Below are positions 28,801 to 37,704 of a stretch of DNA of 64,000 nucleotides, one piece after another; the stretch's first letter is position 1; each line of letters starts with the position of its first letter. A model generated the notes under the pieces. It was not told where the DNA came from and searched no databases. It saw nothing but the letters and a program-made list of their open reading frames with translations. This DNA is from Acidobacteriota bacterium (GTDB taxonomy: Bacteria > Acidobacteriota > Blastocatellia > UBA7656): positions 27,276 to 91,275 of the forward strand of contig JACQDB010000116.1 in NCBI GenBank assembly GCA_016201275.1, in the 5' to 3' direction. Both the position numbers and the translations under genes were made by a program.

Positions 28801-29423
28801 CGACGCTGCAAAAGATGCTCGACGAGCGCCTGATTCGCCAGAGCGCTTTATGGGATTTCGAGAAGAGCGAAATGAAAAAACGCCTCCATAATCTGCTGCG
28901 CGCCGAAGCCCTTTGGCAAAGCGAACAAACCATCGAGCCGATTCGCTTTGAGCAAAGTTTCGGCCAAGGCGGACAAGCGCCGCTCACTATCGAAAGCGCC
29001 GATGGGAGCATCAAGATTCGCGGCAGCATAGATCGCATTGATAAGCAGGGCGATGGCCTGGCGGTGATTGATTATAAAACTTCACGCTCGCCAATTAATG
29101 CCAAAGATGCTCTCGAAGGGCGCAACCTGCAATTACCGATTTATCTGCTGGCGGCGCAACGTGTACTGAAACTTGGGGAAGCGGTGACCGGCGGTTATTA
29201 TCTGCACATCTACAGTTGTAAAAAAGGTTCGGAGTTTCCGAACAAAATGATGGACATGAAAACCATCACGGAAAAAGCCGAAGCCTTTATACGTGAGTAT
29301 GTGAGCAAAGCGCGCCGCGCCGAATTTCCGATTCAACCGAATCAACAACGCTGTCCGCCGTATTGCGAATTCGATTCGCTGTGCCGCATACAATCTTTAG
29401 GCGCGGCAGTCGAAGAAGAATGA
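25830..29423 (+). CDS. AddB-like PD-(D/E)XK nuclease/helicase-like protein
   Basis: MKILIGKANSGKTTRLLLRI; CPFRFFAKHLLNL; GSIDRIDKQGDGLAVIDYKTS; C-term CPPYCEFDSLC (FeS-type Cys). Confidence 0.85.
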   Translation: MKILIGKANSGKTTRLLLRIAEVVGSNRGKPILLVPSSNSAAVFLERLTPFLPPQFSTQAQPLIITFPAFAEKLFRHLGKPYALLSTIERQRILQSIIAGLAEEKALEYFANNADKPGLWHSLAKFIDELWNSGTDAAAFAKVAQGGSKKDADIARIFRRYEARLQQRRVMDGESAPFFALQALQSISGATSLEPEKSLQKLQQDFPLVVADGFDFFTAVQVQLLSTISALGIETAAAFTYEAERAVHMWQQPTHQRCKQEAAEFLFCEAQPGSRIAQVAAHLMDDAKPESDNETEDVEREGVKARAKITAGNEPSLEPEPSVEQELSIEHEASVGHELSLENELSVEHEASVEHEPSLAQERLADQCTGDHRGSPLRQGATLCGRPYKQAITELAGRILSPSSTSPSDQKGAATMQIVSAADRAGEVRAVAREIKRLVLEEKISLDEITIVCRSLNLYADPLERVFAECAVPLELDNQLPLGENPFIVALLRLVNLHAEQFQRRMVITSLRSPYFDFSAFGFDDDRINLLEQISFSERIIQTEAQWQEVLGNPPQSPAVDAYEPASPVIDAPTKSTLLTKLNQFFTAVSFSLKATRAIFVRQILALLNTLKVEERMAQSDQAKVDAAAWQAFSTLLQTLGKETPLETFAQAKAINAVPPPGRFETSPQEINWSAFYYELESAVAATSFRRPSPMTAKILVQEAHNLRPRKYQAIFVIGLIEGEFPKKSTETTPYTLAEKKRLRQQGIDFSETINDAGADLTQFHKALTRAAERLYLSYARTDSSGGELLKSYLLDEVLAVANPADLHQLHLEKQNERTAIHCAASLEELALIAAARWRHHHAKRHEAHAALFADPLADMLAENLPSWPATRRGLAVEQRRLSGLEVGAYGGVFDDRIVAGKINAIFNEDYTWSATRLNDYGICPFRFFAKHLLNLAPIKEPSVGFAAEGLGIAYHKILEKTFRDLRNKGLTLSAATFDEAVQIAYDHCEATLQKMLDERLIRQSALWDFEKSEMKKRLHNLLRAEALWQSEQTIEPIRFEQSFGQGGQAPLTIESADGSIKIRGSIDRIDKQGDGLAVIDYKTSRSPINAKDALEGRNLQLPIYLLAAQRVLKLGEAVTGGYYLHIYSCKKGSEFPNKMMDMKTITEKAEAFIREYVSKARRAEFPIQPNQQRCPPYCEFDSLCRIQSLGAAVEEE
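26769..26912 (+). repeat. 18-bp tandem repeat, 8 units, inside AddB-like CDS
   Basis: Units GAACCGAGCCTTGAGCCT / GAACTGAGCATTGAGCAT / GAAGCGAGCGTTGAGCAC etc. encode E-[PLA]-S-[VLI]-E-[HQPN]. Confidence 0.9.
26931..26994. repeat. Perfect palindrome, 29-bp arms, 6-nt loop, inside AddB-like CDS
   Basis: TGTACGGGCGACCACAGAGGGTCGCCCCT-GCGTCA-AGGGGCGACCCTCTGTGGTCGCCCGTACA, translated as TGDHRGSPLRQGATLCGRPY. Confidence 0.95.
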
Positions 29424-29524
29424 ACGGCCAGAGGATTCGTTGAGGCTGCCATTTCGCTTTGCCGCCCACCCGTTGAAGCGCTACAATCCGAAGTCTCAAA
29501 ATTGAATTCATTTTGAAAAATCAC

Positions 29525-30673
29525 ATGATCGAAAACGACATCACCGTGCGCGCAGTGCGCTCGCCAAAAGAGCAGAAACAATTTCTCGAACTGCCCTATC
29601 AACTCTACAAGGGACACCCGCACTGGATTCCGCAACTGCGTATAGCGCAGCAGGATATTCTCAATACCCGCAAGCATCCGTTCTATCAAACCTCTGAGGT
29701 GGAAAAGTTTTTGGCCTTGCGCGCAGGCAAAGTGGTCGGGCGCATCATGGCAATCGTCAATCGCGCTCATAATGAATATCATCAGGAACAGGCCGGTTTC
29801 TTTGGCTTTTTTGAAGTTGAAAATAATTTCGCCACCGCCAAACACTTGCTTGATGCGGCGCGTGACTGGTTGCAATCAAAAGGCGCACAGCGTCTGCGCG
29901 GGCCGGTCAATCCTTCGACCAATTATGAATGCGGCTTGCTCGTGCAAGGTTTCGATCAAGACCCCGCCGTGATGATGCCTTACAATTTTGCCTACTATGC
30001 AGAGTTGTTGGAGGGTTATGGAATGCACAAGATGGTTGACTTGTTCGCCTATGAAATCGGCGTCAGCGTTTTCAATATGTCGGAAAAACTCAAGCGCGTA
30101 GCCGACCGTTTGAAGAGCAAGTACCGCATCAGTCTTCGCAACATCAATATGAAAGACTTCAAGAATGAAGTGCAAATCGTCCGCCGGATTTATAACGATG
30201 CGTGGAGCAACAACTGGGGTTTTGTGCCGGTCAGCGAAGACGAATTCAAGCATCTGGCGAACGATATGAAACAGATCGTTGACCCGTCTGTGGTCTTTGT
30301 CGCCGAGCGTCTGGAAGACGACGGGAGCAAGCGACCGATAGGGTTTTTCCTCGCCGTGCCGGACATCAACCGCGCTTTGAAGAAGACCAACGGCAATCTT
30401 TTTCCTACCGGCTTGCTCAAATTGTTATGGCATTCGCGCCAGATCAATTATATGCGGATCATCACTATGGGCGTGGTCAAAGAGTTTCAACCGCTAGGCA
30501 TTGCGGCGGTCTTTTACGATGAAATTTATCGGCGTGCGGTTTCCGGCAAATTCAAAGATGGCGAGATGAGTTGGGTTTTGGAGAACAACATGATGATGAA
30601 TCGTTCGGCGGAATTAATTGGCGGTAAGGTATCGAAGGTCTATCGCATTTATGAAACGCGCCTAATAGATTAG
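29525..30673 (+). CDS. GNAT-like N-acetyltransferase superfamily protein
   Basis: VRAVRSPKEQKQFLELPYQLYKGHPHWIPQLRIAQQDIL...KLLWHSRQINYMRIITMGVVKEFQPLGIAAVFYDE. Confidence 0.65.
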   Translation: MIENDITVRAVRSPKEQKQFLELPYQLYKGHPHWIPQLRIAQQDILNTRKHPFYQTSEVEKFLALRAGKVVGRIMAIVNRAHNEYHQEQAGFFGFFEVENNFATAKHLLDAARDWLQSKGAQRLRGPVNPSTNYECGLLVQGFDQDPAVMMPYNFAYYAELLEGYGMHKMVDLFAYEIGVSVFNMSEKLKRVADRLKSKYRISLRNINMKDFKNEVQIVRRIYNDAWSNNWGFVPVSEDEFKHLANDMKQIVDPSVVFVAERLEDDGSKRPIGFFLAVPDINRALKKTNGNLFPTGLLKLLWHSRQINYMRIITMGVVKEFQPLGIAAVFYDEIYRRAVSGKFKDGEMSWVLENNMMMNRSAELIGGKVSKVYRIYETRLID

Positions 30674-30778
30674 AATACCAGCGCACTGCTTTATGCAGCG
30701 CTGCTTCATCCTGTTGACCATCCATCGCAGCGTATCGGGTTGCTGATAGCTGCGCCTTGAGCAGGAGACGAATTGACC

Positions 30779-31618
30779 ATGCGAAAAGCGATTGTCGTAA
30801 TGATCCTTGTGGTTTTGCTTGCCGGTGGCGGCTATTACGTTTACAAAAATGGCTGGCACTGGCCGTCTTCACCGTCGGCGCTTTTTTCTGCCGATGCTGA
30901 TACCGCCAACAAAGTGAAAGACTCGTTTCGATTTTCCAAACGGCTGTCCGGTTTCAACATCAACGTGGCTTCAAACAGCGGCAAAGTGGTTTTGACCGGA
31001 CAATTGCCGTCCGAGAGTTTGAAAGCGCTGGCTGGCGAAATCGCCAGCGATACCCGTGGCGTCTCTGAAGTGAAAAATGACATCGCGGTTGACCCGGCGG
31101 CGCAACCTTCGATTGAAAATGCGCGCATAGATGATCTGGAAATCCGTGCCGCTATTTTAGAAGCCTTCGCTCGCAGCCCCGAACTGGGCGGCAAAAGCAT
31201 AGATGTGAAAGTCGAAAATAAAATGGTGACATTGGCGGGAACGGTGGACACCCCGGCGCAAAAAAGCGGCGCGGAACAAACGGTGCGCGCCGTTGATGGA
31301 GTCGCCGGTGTGGCCAATAATCTGGCCGTGACCAATCCGCAGGCGACCGCAGAACCGTCCGCTATGGCGTCGCAAAAACCGTCCGAGACCACAGCGGATT
31401 TGGCCAAAACCGTAGAGTTCGAGTTGTTTCGCACCGGCGCGTTTGACACAACGAAGATGAAGATCACGGCGGCGGGCGATAGCGTGACGCTGGCTGGAAC
31501 GGCGCGTTCCAAAGCCGAGCAGTTGCTGGCGGAAAAGATTGCTCAATCCATCCACGGCGTGAATAAAGTGGTCAATGAATTGAAAGTTGTGGCACCTTTG
31601 CCACCGACAAAAAAATAG
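30779..31618 (+). CDS. Membrane-anchored protein with multiple BON domains
   Basis: Repeated NVASNSGKVVLTGQLPSESLKALAGEIASDTRGVSEVKNDIAV-type motifs. Confidence 0.8.
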   Translation: MRKAIVVMILVVLLAGGGYYVYKNGWHWPSSPSALFSADADTANKVKDSFRFSKRLSGFNINVASNSGKVVLTGQLPSESLKALAGEIASDTRGVSEVKNDIAVDPAAQPSIENARIDDLEIRAAILEAFARSPELGGKSIDVKVENKMVTLAGTVDTPAQKSGAEQTVRAVDGVAGVANNLAVTNPQATAEPSAMASQKPSETTADLAKTVEFELFRTGAFDTTKMKITAAGDSVTLAGTARSKAEQLLAEKIAQSIHGVNKVVNELKVVAPLPPTKK

Positions 31619-31823
31619 CGAGGCTAAATGCGCCAAAGACGAAAAGGTTGTGGTCAGCTATAATCAAGGCGATGAAACGGCTGTCCCGTATCACTTTTCG
31701 CAGTAGAGCAAAACCGAGACGATAGCACCGTAAATATTCAAGCTTGTGGAGTACCGGTTTCATACGAGATTTTCCTAAAGGATTCAGCCTGGCGGTTTCA
31801 AGTAACGGACGTTAAGGGGTCGT

Positions 31824-33629
31824 GTGCAACAGTCGGAACGGACAAAGAAGTGGTATAAAATCGAACTCGGTGCGACGCGCATCTTCCAGCGTATCCATCT
31901 TCCGCCCAATCAGAAAAATTTTATTCTCACGGTCATCATCGCTATTGCTTGTGGTTTGATGGCGGTCACCTACCACTTATTGATTAAACTGGTATCGGCC
32001 AATGTCATTGACCGCGTGATGGCCATCGAAGGCTCCTCGCGTCCTTTCTGGATGATGGTGGTTCCGACGCTGGGCGGTTTGGTCGCCGGTCTCTTGATTT
32101 ATTTCTTTTTCCCGGAAGCTCGCGGCAGCGGTATTCCGCAAGTCAAGGTCGCCTATTCGATGGATTACGGGCGCGTGCCTTTGCGCGCCGCCTTTGGCAA
32201 AGCCATCGTTTCGGCGTTAAGCGTCGGCAGCGGCGGCAGTCTGGGGCGCGAAGGCCCCACCGTGCAAATCTGTGCGGCGATTTCGTATGCGGTATCGAAA
32301 CTCTTTTCAGTGCCGCGCCGCGTCCAGATGAACCAATTGCCGATCAGCGCCGCCGCCGCGCTCGCCGCCGCTTTTAATGCGCCGCTTGCCGCCGTCACCT
32401 TTGCCATAGAAGAGATCATCGGCGACCTCAATCAAAAACTCGCCGCCTCTATAGTCATCGCCGCTGTGATTGCGTCAACCATTGAGCGCTGGTTATTGGG
32501 CGAGCATCCTTTGTTTGCGGGCGCGAATGTCTATGTCTTGAATCGGCCATTGGAATTGCTGGCCTATGCTGGATTGGGCGTCGCGGCGGGCATCGTCGGG
32601 GTGATTTTTTCCAAGATGATTTTATGGTTGCGTATGGTTTTTCGTGACCGCATCAATGTGCCTGTGTGGTCGAAACCGGCCATCGGCGGGATGATTCTCG
32701 GCGTCATAGGTTTGTGGCAACCGCACGCTCTGGGCTTGGGCTATGACTATCTGGGAACGGTTTTGCAGGGGCAGGATCATCTATTGTTGAAAGGCGTTTT
32801 GATGTTGATGGTGGCCAAAGCGCTGGCTTCGTCGTTCAGTTACGGGTCGGGAATGTCTGGCGGCGTCTTGGGGCCGTCTCTCTTCATCGGCGGGATGTTG
32901 GGCGCGGCGATGTGGCATCTGGTAGCCTTTTTAAATCCCACCGTTCAAGCCGCCAGAGGTTCGTTTGCTCTGGTTGGCATGGGCGCGATGTTTGCCGCTG
33001 TGATTCGCGCCCCGATGACTTCGATTCTGTTGATCTTCGAGATGACCAACAACTACGCGATTATTTTATCGGTGATGGTGGCCAACGCCACCGCGTATCT
33101 GGTGGCTTCGCGATTTTCGCCCTTGCCGTTATATGAAGCGTTGCTGTTTCAAGATGGCATCAACATCAGCCACGCGCCCAAGACCGATGCCTTGGCGCGC
33201 ATCACGGCGGCGTCCGTGATGACGCGGGAAGTGGTCACCTTGCCTGATGATATAACCGTGAATGAAGCCCTAGACATCGTTGGCAGATTGGAATTCAACG
33301 GCTATCCGGTTTGTACAGATGGTCGAATGATTGGCTTGATTACCACCAATGATTTGAAGCGACTGGAAGCCAAAGGTAATAAAGCGGCGATGCTGACGGA
33401 GGTGATGACGCGGAAAATTGTTCACACTCATCCCGACCAGACTTTGGATAAAGTGGTGTTGAAACTGGCACAGCGCGAACTGTCGCAATTGCCTGTGGTT
33501 TCACGCGCCGATGATTCGCGGCTATTGGGCATCATCACTTTGCGCGATATTGCCCGCGCGCAAGCGCGACTGGCATCAAGTAAATATTCCCTCGATCAGG
33601 ACGACACCATTCAACCTGTGAACCGCTAA
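31824..33629 (+). CDS. ClC-family chloride channel with C-terminal CBS domains
   Basis: GSGIPQVK, GSGGSLGREGPTVQ, AAFNAPLAAVTFAIEE; CBS pair; GTG start. Confidence 0.95.
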   Translation: MQQSERTKKWYKIELGATRIFQRIHLPPNQKNFILTVIIAIACGLMAVTYHLLIKLVSANVIDRVMAIEGSSRPFWMMVVPTLGGLVAGLLIYFFFPEARGSGIPQVKVAYSMDYGRVPLRAAFGKAIVSALSVGSGGSLGREGPTVQICAAISYAVSKLFSVPRRVQMNQLPISAAAALAAAFNAPLAAVTFAIEEIIGDLNQKLAASIVIAAVIASTIERWLLGEHPLFAGANVYVLNRPLELLAYAGLGVAAGIVGVIFSKMILWLRMVFRDRINVPVWSKPAIGGMILGVIGLWQPHALGLGYDYLGTVLQGQDHLLLKGVLMLMVAKALASSFSYGSGMSGGVLGPSLFIGGMLGAAMWHLVAFLNPTVQAARGSFALVGMGAMFAAVIRAPMTSILLIFEMTNNYAIILSVMVANATAYLVASRFSPLPLYEALLFQDGINISHAPKTDALARITAASVMTREVVTLPDDITVNEALDIVGRLEFNGYPVCTDGRMIGLITTNDLKRLEAKGNKAAMLTEVMTRKIVHTHPDQTLDKVVLKLAQRELSQLPVVSRADDSRLLGIITLRDIARAQARLASSKYSLDQDDTIQPVNR

Positions 33630-33703
33630 GTAGGCGCGTGCGTGGTTGCTAGAGGCTGTCTCTTCCCGCTGCTGGCGAGGCTGCCGGAAATGATTTTGGT
33701 GCG

Positions 33704-33988
33704 TCATTGCTTTTTGAACAGGTTGTCGAAATCAAGCCGGGCGCTGTCGCGTTGTTTGACAATCAAATTCCTGGTCTCTTTTCGCGCCACAAAGAAGTCG
33801 CAATAATTCGCTTTCTCGCGGTCGGTTACCCATTCGGCTTGTGGTTCGAGGCATTTGTTATGCGCTGTCGGCTCGTACTGATCACAGTTGACACAGCAGT
33901 GAACATCGGCCTCGCACTTTGGACAAACATCCGAACGATATATTTTCCCTTCCAAAAAAACTTTTGCGCCACAGTGAAAACAGATCAT
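33704..33988 (-). CDS. Small Cys-rich zinc-ribbon-like protein
   Basis: MICFHCGAKVFLEGKIYRSDVCPKCEADVHCCVNCDQYEPTAHNKCLEP. Confidence 0.65.
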   Translation of the reverse strand: MICFHCGAKVFLEGKIYRSDVCPKCEADVHCCVNCDQYEPTAHNKCLEPQAEWVTDREKANYCDFFVARKETRNLIVKQRDSARLDFDNLFKKQ

Positions 33989-34059
33989 AGGATTTCTCCA
34001 AACGCTGTACTTATCATTCGCTCAAGCGGCAAACCGTCAGTGCCATTGTAAAACCAACC

Positions 34060-34830
34060 CTAGCGCGATTTCAAAAGTAATCTTACGCGCTCGATTTTTT
34101 CGGTGGCTCGCTTCCACAGGCCGCCCACCAGTTTATCGGCGTTAAAGCGATTGCCGACCACGGCAGCGGTTCGCATTTCGGGATACAAGGCCAGCACATC
34201 GGCGACAAGGGTTTCGGTTTCACTCAAGGTGCCGTCCGTGCCAATCTTGAGCGTCCAGACCGTGCGCGCCGCATTGTAATCAATAATCGCCCCAGCCAAT
34301 AAGGCCAGGATGCGCGCTTCACTTTGATTATCCGAGGCGCTGTATTTTTGTAGGAATTTATCGGCGACGCGGCGCAGGCGAATCAACTGGTCGTCATAAT
34401 CAGTGTAGCTGGAGCCGGTGCGGGTCTCGTCATTCATCAACTGAAAAGCCTTGAGCGGCGCGTTCAATTCGCGCAAAAAATTTTCCCCTGCCGGTTGTAG
34501 CAGCGGCGTGGTCTCCAGCCGCTTCGCGGTATCGAAAGAGAGGGCGGCGATGGATTCAAAGGGAATAACCGATTCCATATTGTTGGCGCGCAGGCGCACG
34601 CTGAAAGCATTCAAGTCAAGCACCTCGCCGGTCAAGGTATCGCCGCCTTTGGTTTGAATCAACACGGTTGCACCGATGATTGGCGCAACCGACATGGGCG
34701 CAGCCGAGGGCGCAGTTTTGGCCGCCGTTTTACCGGAGGCTTTGGGGCGCGGCTTCTTGCCTTTCTGGGCGCTTGCGACTCCACCCCAACCCAGGCTCAA
34801 AAATAAAAGGAGAACTACGATTCGTCTCAT
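34060..34830 (-). CDS. Hypothetical secreted protein
   Basis: 256 aa ORF with signal peptide. Confidence 0.6.
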   Translation of the reverse strand: MRRIVVLLLFLSLGWGGVASAQKGKKPRPKASGKTAAKTAPSAAPMSVAPIIGATVLIQTKGGDTLTGEVLDLNAFSVRLRANNMESVIPFESIAALSFDTAKRLETTPLLQPAGENFLRELNAPLKAFQLMNDETRTGSSYTDYDDQLIRLRRVADKFLQKYSASDNQSEARILALLAGAIIDYNAARTVWTLKIGTDGTLSETETLVADVLALYPEMRTAAVVGNRFNADKLVGGLWKRATEKIERVRLLLKSR

Positions 34831-34883
34831 ATAAATTTTTCTCTATAGTGGCGGCAACGGTTCGCTGCCAAGTGTTCGGCGCG

Positions 34884-36083
34884 TCAATCTGCGCCCACCG
34901 CAATCAACTTGCGCGAGGTTACGATTTCTTCATTGGCATACACGCCAGTGCCTGCCGATGGCGGCGACAACAACTTGGCGCGGGATTGCAAAGCTTCTGC
35001 GCTGGCTTGCTCGACTTCGGCGGTGACGCGCTCTTCGGCCTGGCGCAAGCATTCCGCATTGCGTTCCTGCATAGAAGTGGTGCGGCGCATACGGCGTCCG
35101 TTGCTTAAATCGAGCGTGCCTTCGATTAAATAATTTTCAAACATTCCTATAGGGTCGCGTTTGCCATAATGCGCGAATAATTTGGCGTCGAAAGTTTCCC
35201 GCGCTTCGCGTTCATCGTGCGTAGCGTGACCGCCCATACGAAAAGTTTCGGCGATCAACAAAAACGGGCCTTCGCCGTTGCGACAACCATCAACCGCAAG
35301 CTTGGCTGCTGCATAAGCGTCCAACACATGATTGCCGTCAAAGACCGCGCCCTTGACGCCGTAAGCCTGCGGCCAATCGGCAAAATTACTGCGATGATGT
35401 TGGTCGAGGCGCGTGCCTAAAGCGACTTGATTATTTTGAATGATGACCACCATAGGCAGATTTTGCACCGCCGCGAAATTCATGGTTTCGTGAAAGACGC
35501 CCGACTTGGTCGAGCCATCGCCGATCCAGGTGAGCGCGACTCTGGGTTGTCGCCGCTGTTTGAAACTCAGCGCAACGCCAGCGGTGACCGCCATAATATC
35601 GCCGACCGGTGAAACCGGCGCGAGAACGCCGTGTGGGAAATCGCCTATGTGCAGGTCGCGCCCGCGTGTCGGCGAATCTGCGGTTCCCAAGTAACCGCGC
35701 AGCATATCGGCAACCTTCATGCCCATCTCGTGACAGGCTCCGGCGTTGCGAATCATCGGCGCGACAAAATCAGTGGAGCCTTCATTGTCTTTGGTTGGGC
35801 GTTGCAAAGCATGAACTACGCCAATGGTGGCAGCCTCTTCGCCTATGCCCAGCCAGGCTTTAGAGATGACGCCCTGTTTCACCCAACGCTTGAGGGCGAT
35901 GTCGTGCAGGCGGTTGCGGATCAAGCCTTCATACATAGCGATGAGTTGCGCTGGCCTCAGAGCGCGAACCAAGTCGCGGCGCAGCGCATAGGCTTCGATG
36001 GTGTTGGCGTATTCATCGAGAATCTGGCGGTCGGCCTGCCAGTTGACATATTCCGGCGGATCGAATGCAGGATAACGAATCAT
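34884..36083 (-). CDS. Thiamine-PP-dependent dehydrogenase E1 alpha subunit (pyruvate/branched-chain 2-oxoacid type)
   Basis: GIGEEAATIGVVHALQ, GRDLHIGDF, WIGDGSTKSGVFHETMNFAAVQNLPMVVIIQNNQVALGT. Confidence 0.9.
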   Translation of the reverse strand: MIRYPAFDPPEYVNWQADRQILDEYANTIEAYALRRDLVRALRPAQLIAMYEGLIRNRLHDIALKRWVKQGVISKAWLGIGEEAATIGVVHALQRPTKDNEGSTDFVAPMIRNAGACHEMGMKVADMLRGYLGTADSPTRGRDLHIGDFPHGVLAPVSPVGDIMAVTAGVALSFKQRRQPRVALTWIGDGSTKSGVFHETMNFAAVQNLPMVVIIQNNQVALGTRLDQHHRSNFADWPQAYGVKGAVFDGNHVLDAYAAAKLAVDGCRNGEGPFLLIAETFRMGGHATHDEREARETFDAKLFAHYGKRDPIGMFENYLIEGTLDLSNGRRMRRTTSMQERNAECLRQAEERVTAEVEQASAEALQSRAKLLSPPSAGTGVYANEEIVTSRKLIAVGAD

Positions 36084-36086
36084 GGT

Positions 36087-36119
36087 TAGTCCTTAGTCCT
36101 TAGTCCTTAGTCCATAGTC
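36087..36119 (-). promoter_or_regulatory. 7-bp tandem repeat carrying repeated Shine-Dalgarno-like AAGGA
   Basis: Reverse strand: GACTATGGACTAAGGACTAAGGACTAAGGACTAACCATG directly before the E1-alpha ATG. Confidence 0.75.
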
Positions 36120-36196
36120 TTTGTTGATTCGCCAATCGTTACCTTCAAGTGCCATCAGTAGCAGCAACACAAAGAGTTCGTACTAAAGATTGGTGA

Positions 36197-36916
36197 CTAC
36201 TGGTTCGTCACTCCCAGAGGAGTTTTTTGGTCGGCGAAAGCGATCTCGACTTCGCCGCCGATTTCCAAGCCCAAGGCTTCGAGCGCGCCCGGCGATAAGC
36301 TGATGGTCAGGCCGGTGTTTTCGTGTGGACCGAAATCCACGGCGCGCACTACGACTTGATGGCCATTGGCTGGATTGGTGATCTGCAATTTTTTATTCGC
36401 CCACCAACGCTTGCTCTCTTCCGGGCTTTTGCCGTGCAAGTGATACTCCCAACGCATGGCGCAATAAAATGATTTCGGATTGAGCGAACGCACGCGCTCA
36501 AAGGTGAAATGCCTGCCGACCGGCAAAGCGAGTTTATCATCCGGTTTGATGCCGCGATCTTTCGACCCACCCAATACGCCCGCCTTGCCTTTGCTTGCGG
36601 GCAAAGCAAAGCCATCCAGCGTGCTGGCTTCGGCTGCGTCGCTTGCTTGCGTGGCTGCGGCCTCTGGCGACGCTGCGTCCGCCTGTGCAGTGATGTTTTC
36701 CTGCACAGATGGGGCGTTTGCGTTGGGTGTTGCGGATGCTGACGCCGTGTTTACGGCTTTTTTAGCGGTAGATTTTTTTGCTGGTGACTTTGCTTCGTTA
36801 TCGGCAGCGGCGGATTTTTTTGCCGTTACTTTGGTCGCCTCTTCATTGGTCTTTGTTGTTTTCGCCATAATCTTTTCTGTTGAACCATCCCTTCTTGTGG
36901 AAAAATTATTATACAC
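36197..36916 (-). CDS. Protein with Lys/Ala-rich N-terminus and DPBB/RlpA-like C-terminal region
   Basis: ITNPANGHQVVVRAVDFGPHENTGLTISLSPGALEALGLEIGGEVEIAFA. Confidence 0.55.
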   Translation of the reverse strand: MYNNFSTRRDGSTEKIMAKTTKTNEEATKVTAKKSAAADNEAKSPAKKSTAKKAVNTASASATPNANAPSVQENITAQADAASPEAAATQASDAAEASTLDGFALPASKGKAGVLGGSKDRGIKPDDKLALPVGRHFTFERVRSLNPKSFYCAMRWEYHLHGKSPEESKRWWANKKLQITNPANGHQVVVRAVDFGPHENTGLTISLSPGALEALGLEIGGEVEIAFADQKTPLGVTNQ

Positions 36917-37359
36917 GTTCAGCCCTTTTCGTCACGCCTGCATGATTGACCGGCAACCCGTTGCCAAAGCGGAAGCCATTCTGTCACAGTGAAAGACAAA
37001 TTATGTCAAAATGAAAAGAGCAAAAAATTAAAGCTTGAAATTTTGAGAAAATTTACCCCTATATAGGCGGCACAATAGTTGCAAATGAACTTTATGAATG
37101 ACGCGCTCTGTACCAGCAAATTGCTCGAATGCGGTCATTCAATCTTTGATGTTCTTTGAAGCGGAGCGGTAACTTATCGCTCTTTCAGCAAATGTTTGAT
37201 TGGATTTGAATTGACGGAGGTTGAATTCCTTGCCTTACTCCCTTGAGGTAGTGGAAGCCCGATTCACACTCTGTTACCAATCCACTCAAAGCGCGAATCG
37301 GCTCAAGTAGGTCAGCGTGAATTACCCCTCACGCGAGACGATGCGCGCTACTCGTTTCA

Positions 37360-37425
37360 CCGATAAAGGCACACCAGGAGTGATCCTGGGTCGCAAAGCC
37401 AAGGTCTTCGTGAAGCGATGATGCA
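37360..37425 (+). ncRNA. Candidate c-di-GMP-I (GEMM) riboswitch
   Basis: AAAGGCACACCAGGAGTGATCCTGGGTCGCAAAGCCAAGGTCT: GGC/GCC closing pair, CCAGGA-GTGA-TCCTGG GNRA-capped helix, CGCAAAGCC core. Confidence 0.65.
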
Positions 37426-37429
37426 GGAA

Positions 37430-37459
37430 CGTGAACGGGGATTATCCCGACGGTTTTTT
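37430..37459 (+). terminator. Candidate intrinsic terminator of riboswitch expression platform
   Basis: CGTgaaCGGGgattatCCCGACG followed by GTTTTTT just downstream of the GEMM core. Confidence 0.5.
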
Positions 37460-37704
37460 CTGTATTCATCTCGCCACGAAGAATGACTGGCTGCCGAGTG
37501 AGATGAATCCCTTCCTAAAGATTCCATCTCACCCACAACTACATAGCAGGAGGTCCCTAAATGGTTCACTCTTAGCCGCAACGACGATTCCCCAATCGTG
37601 TTTCGGCAAGGAGGCTGCCAGCCGGTTCCCGCCGCTTGCTCTTTCGCCCCACGACAGAGCATCAGGCGTAAGGCCGAGGTGTGCAGCGCAGAGGGGTTAT
37701 TGAG

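Noticed and set aside
25830-29423. A neighbouring AddA partner for the AddB-like protein
   Set aside because: Flanking genes are mutS2 and a GNAT-like gene; no AddA was found in the window.
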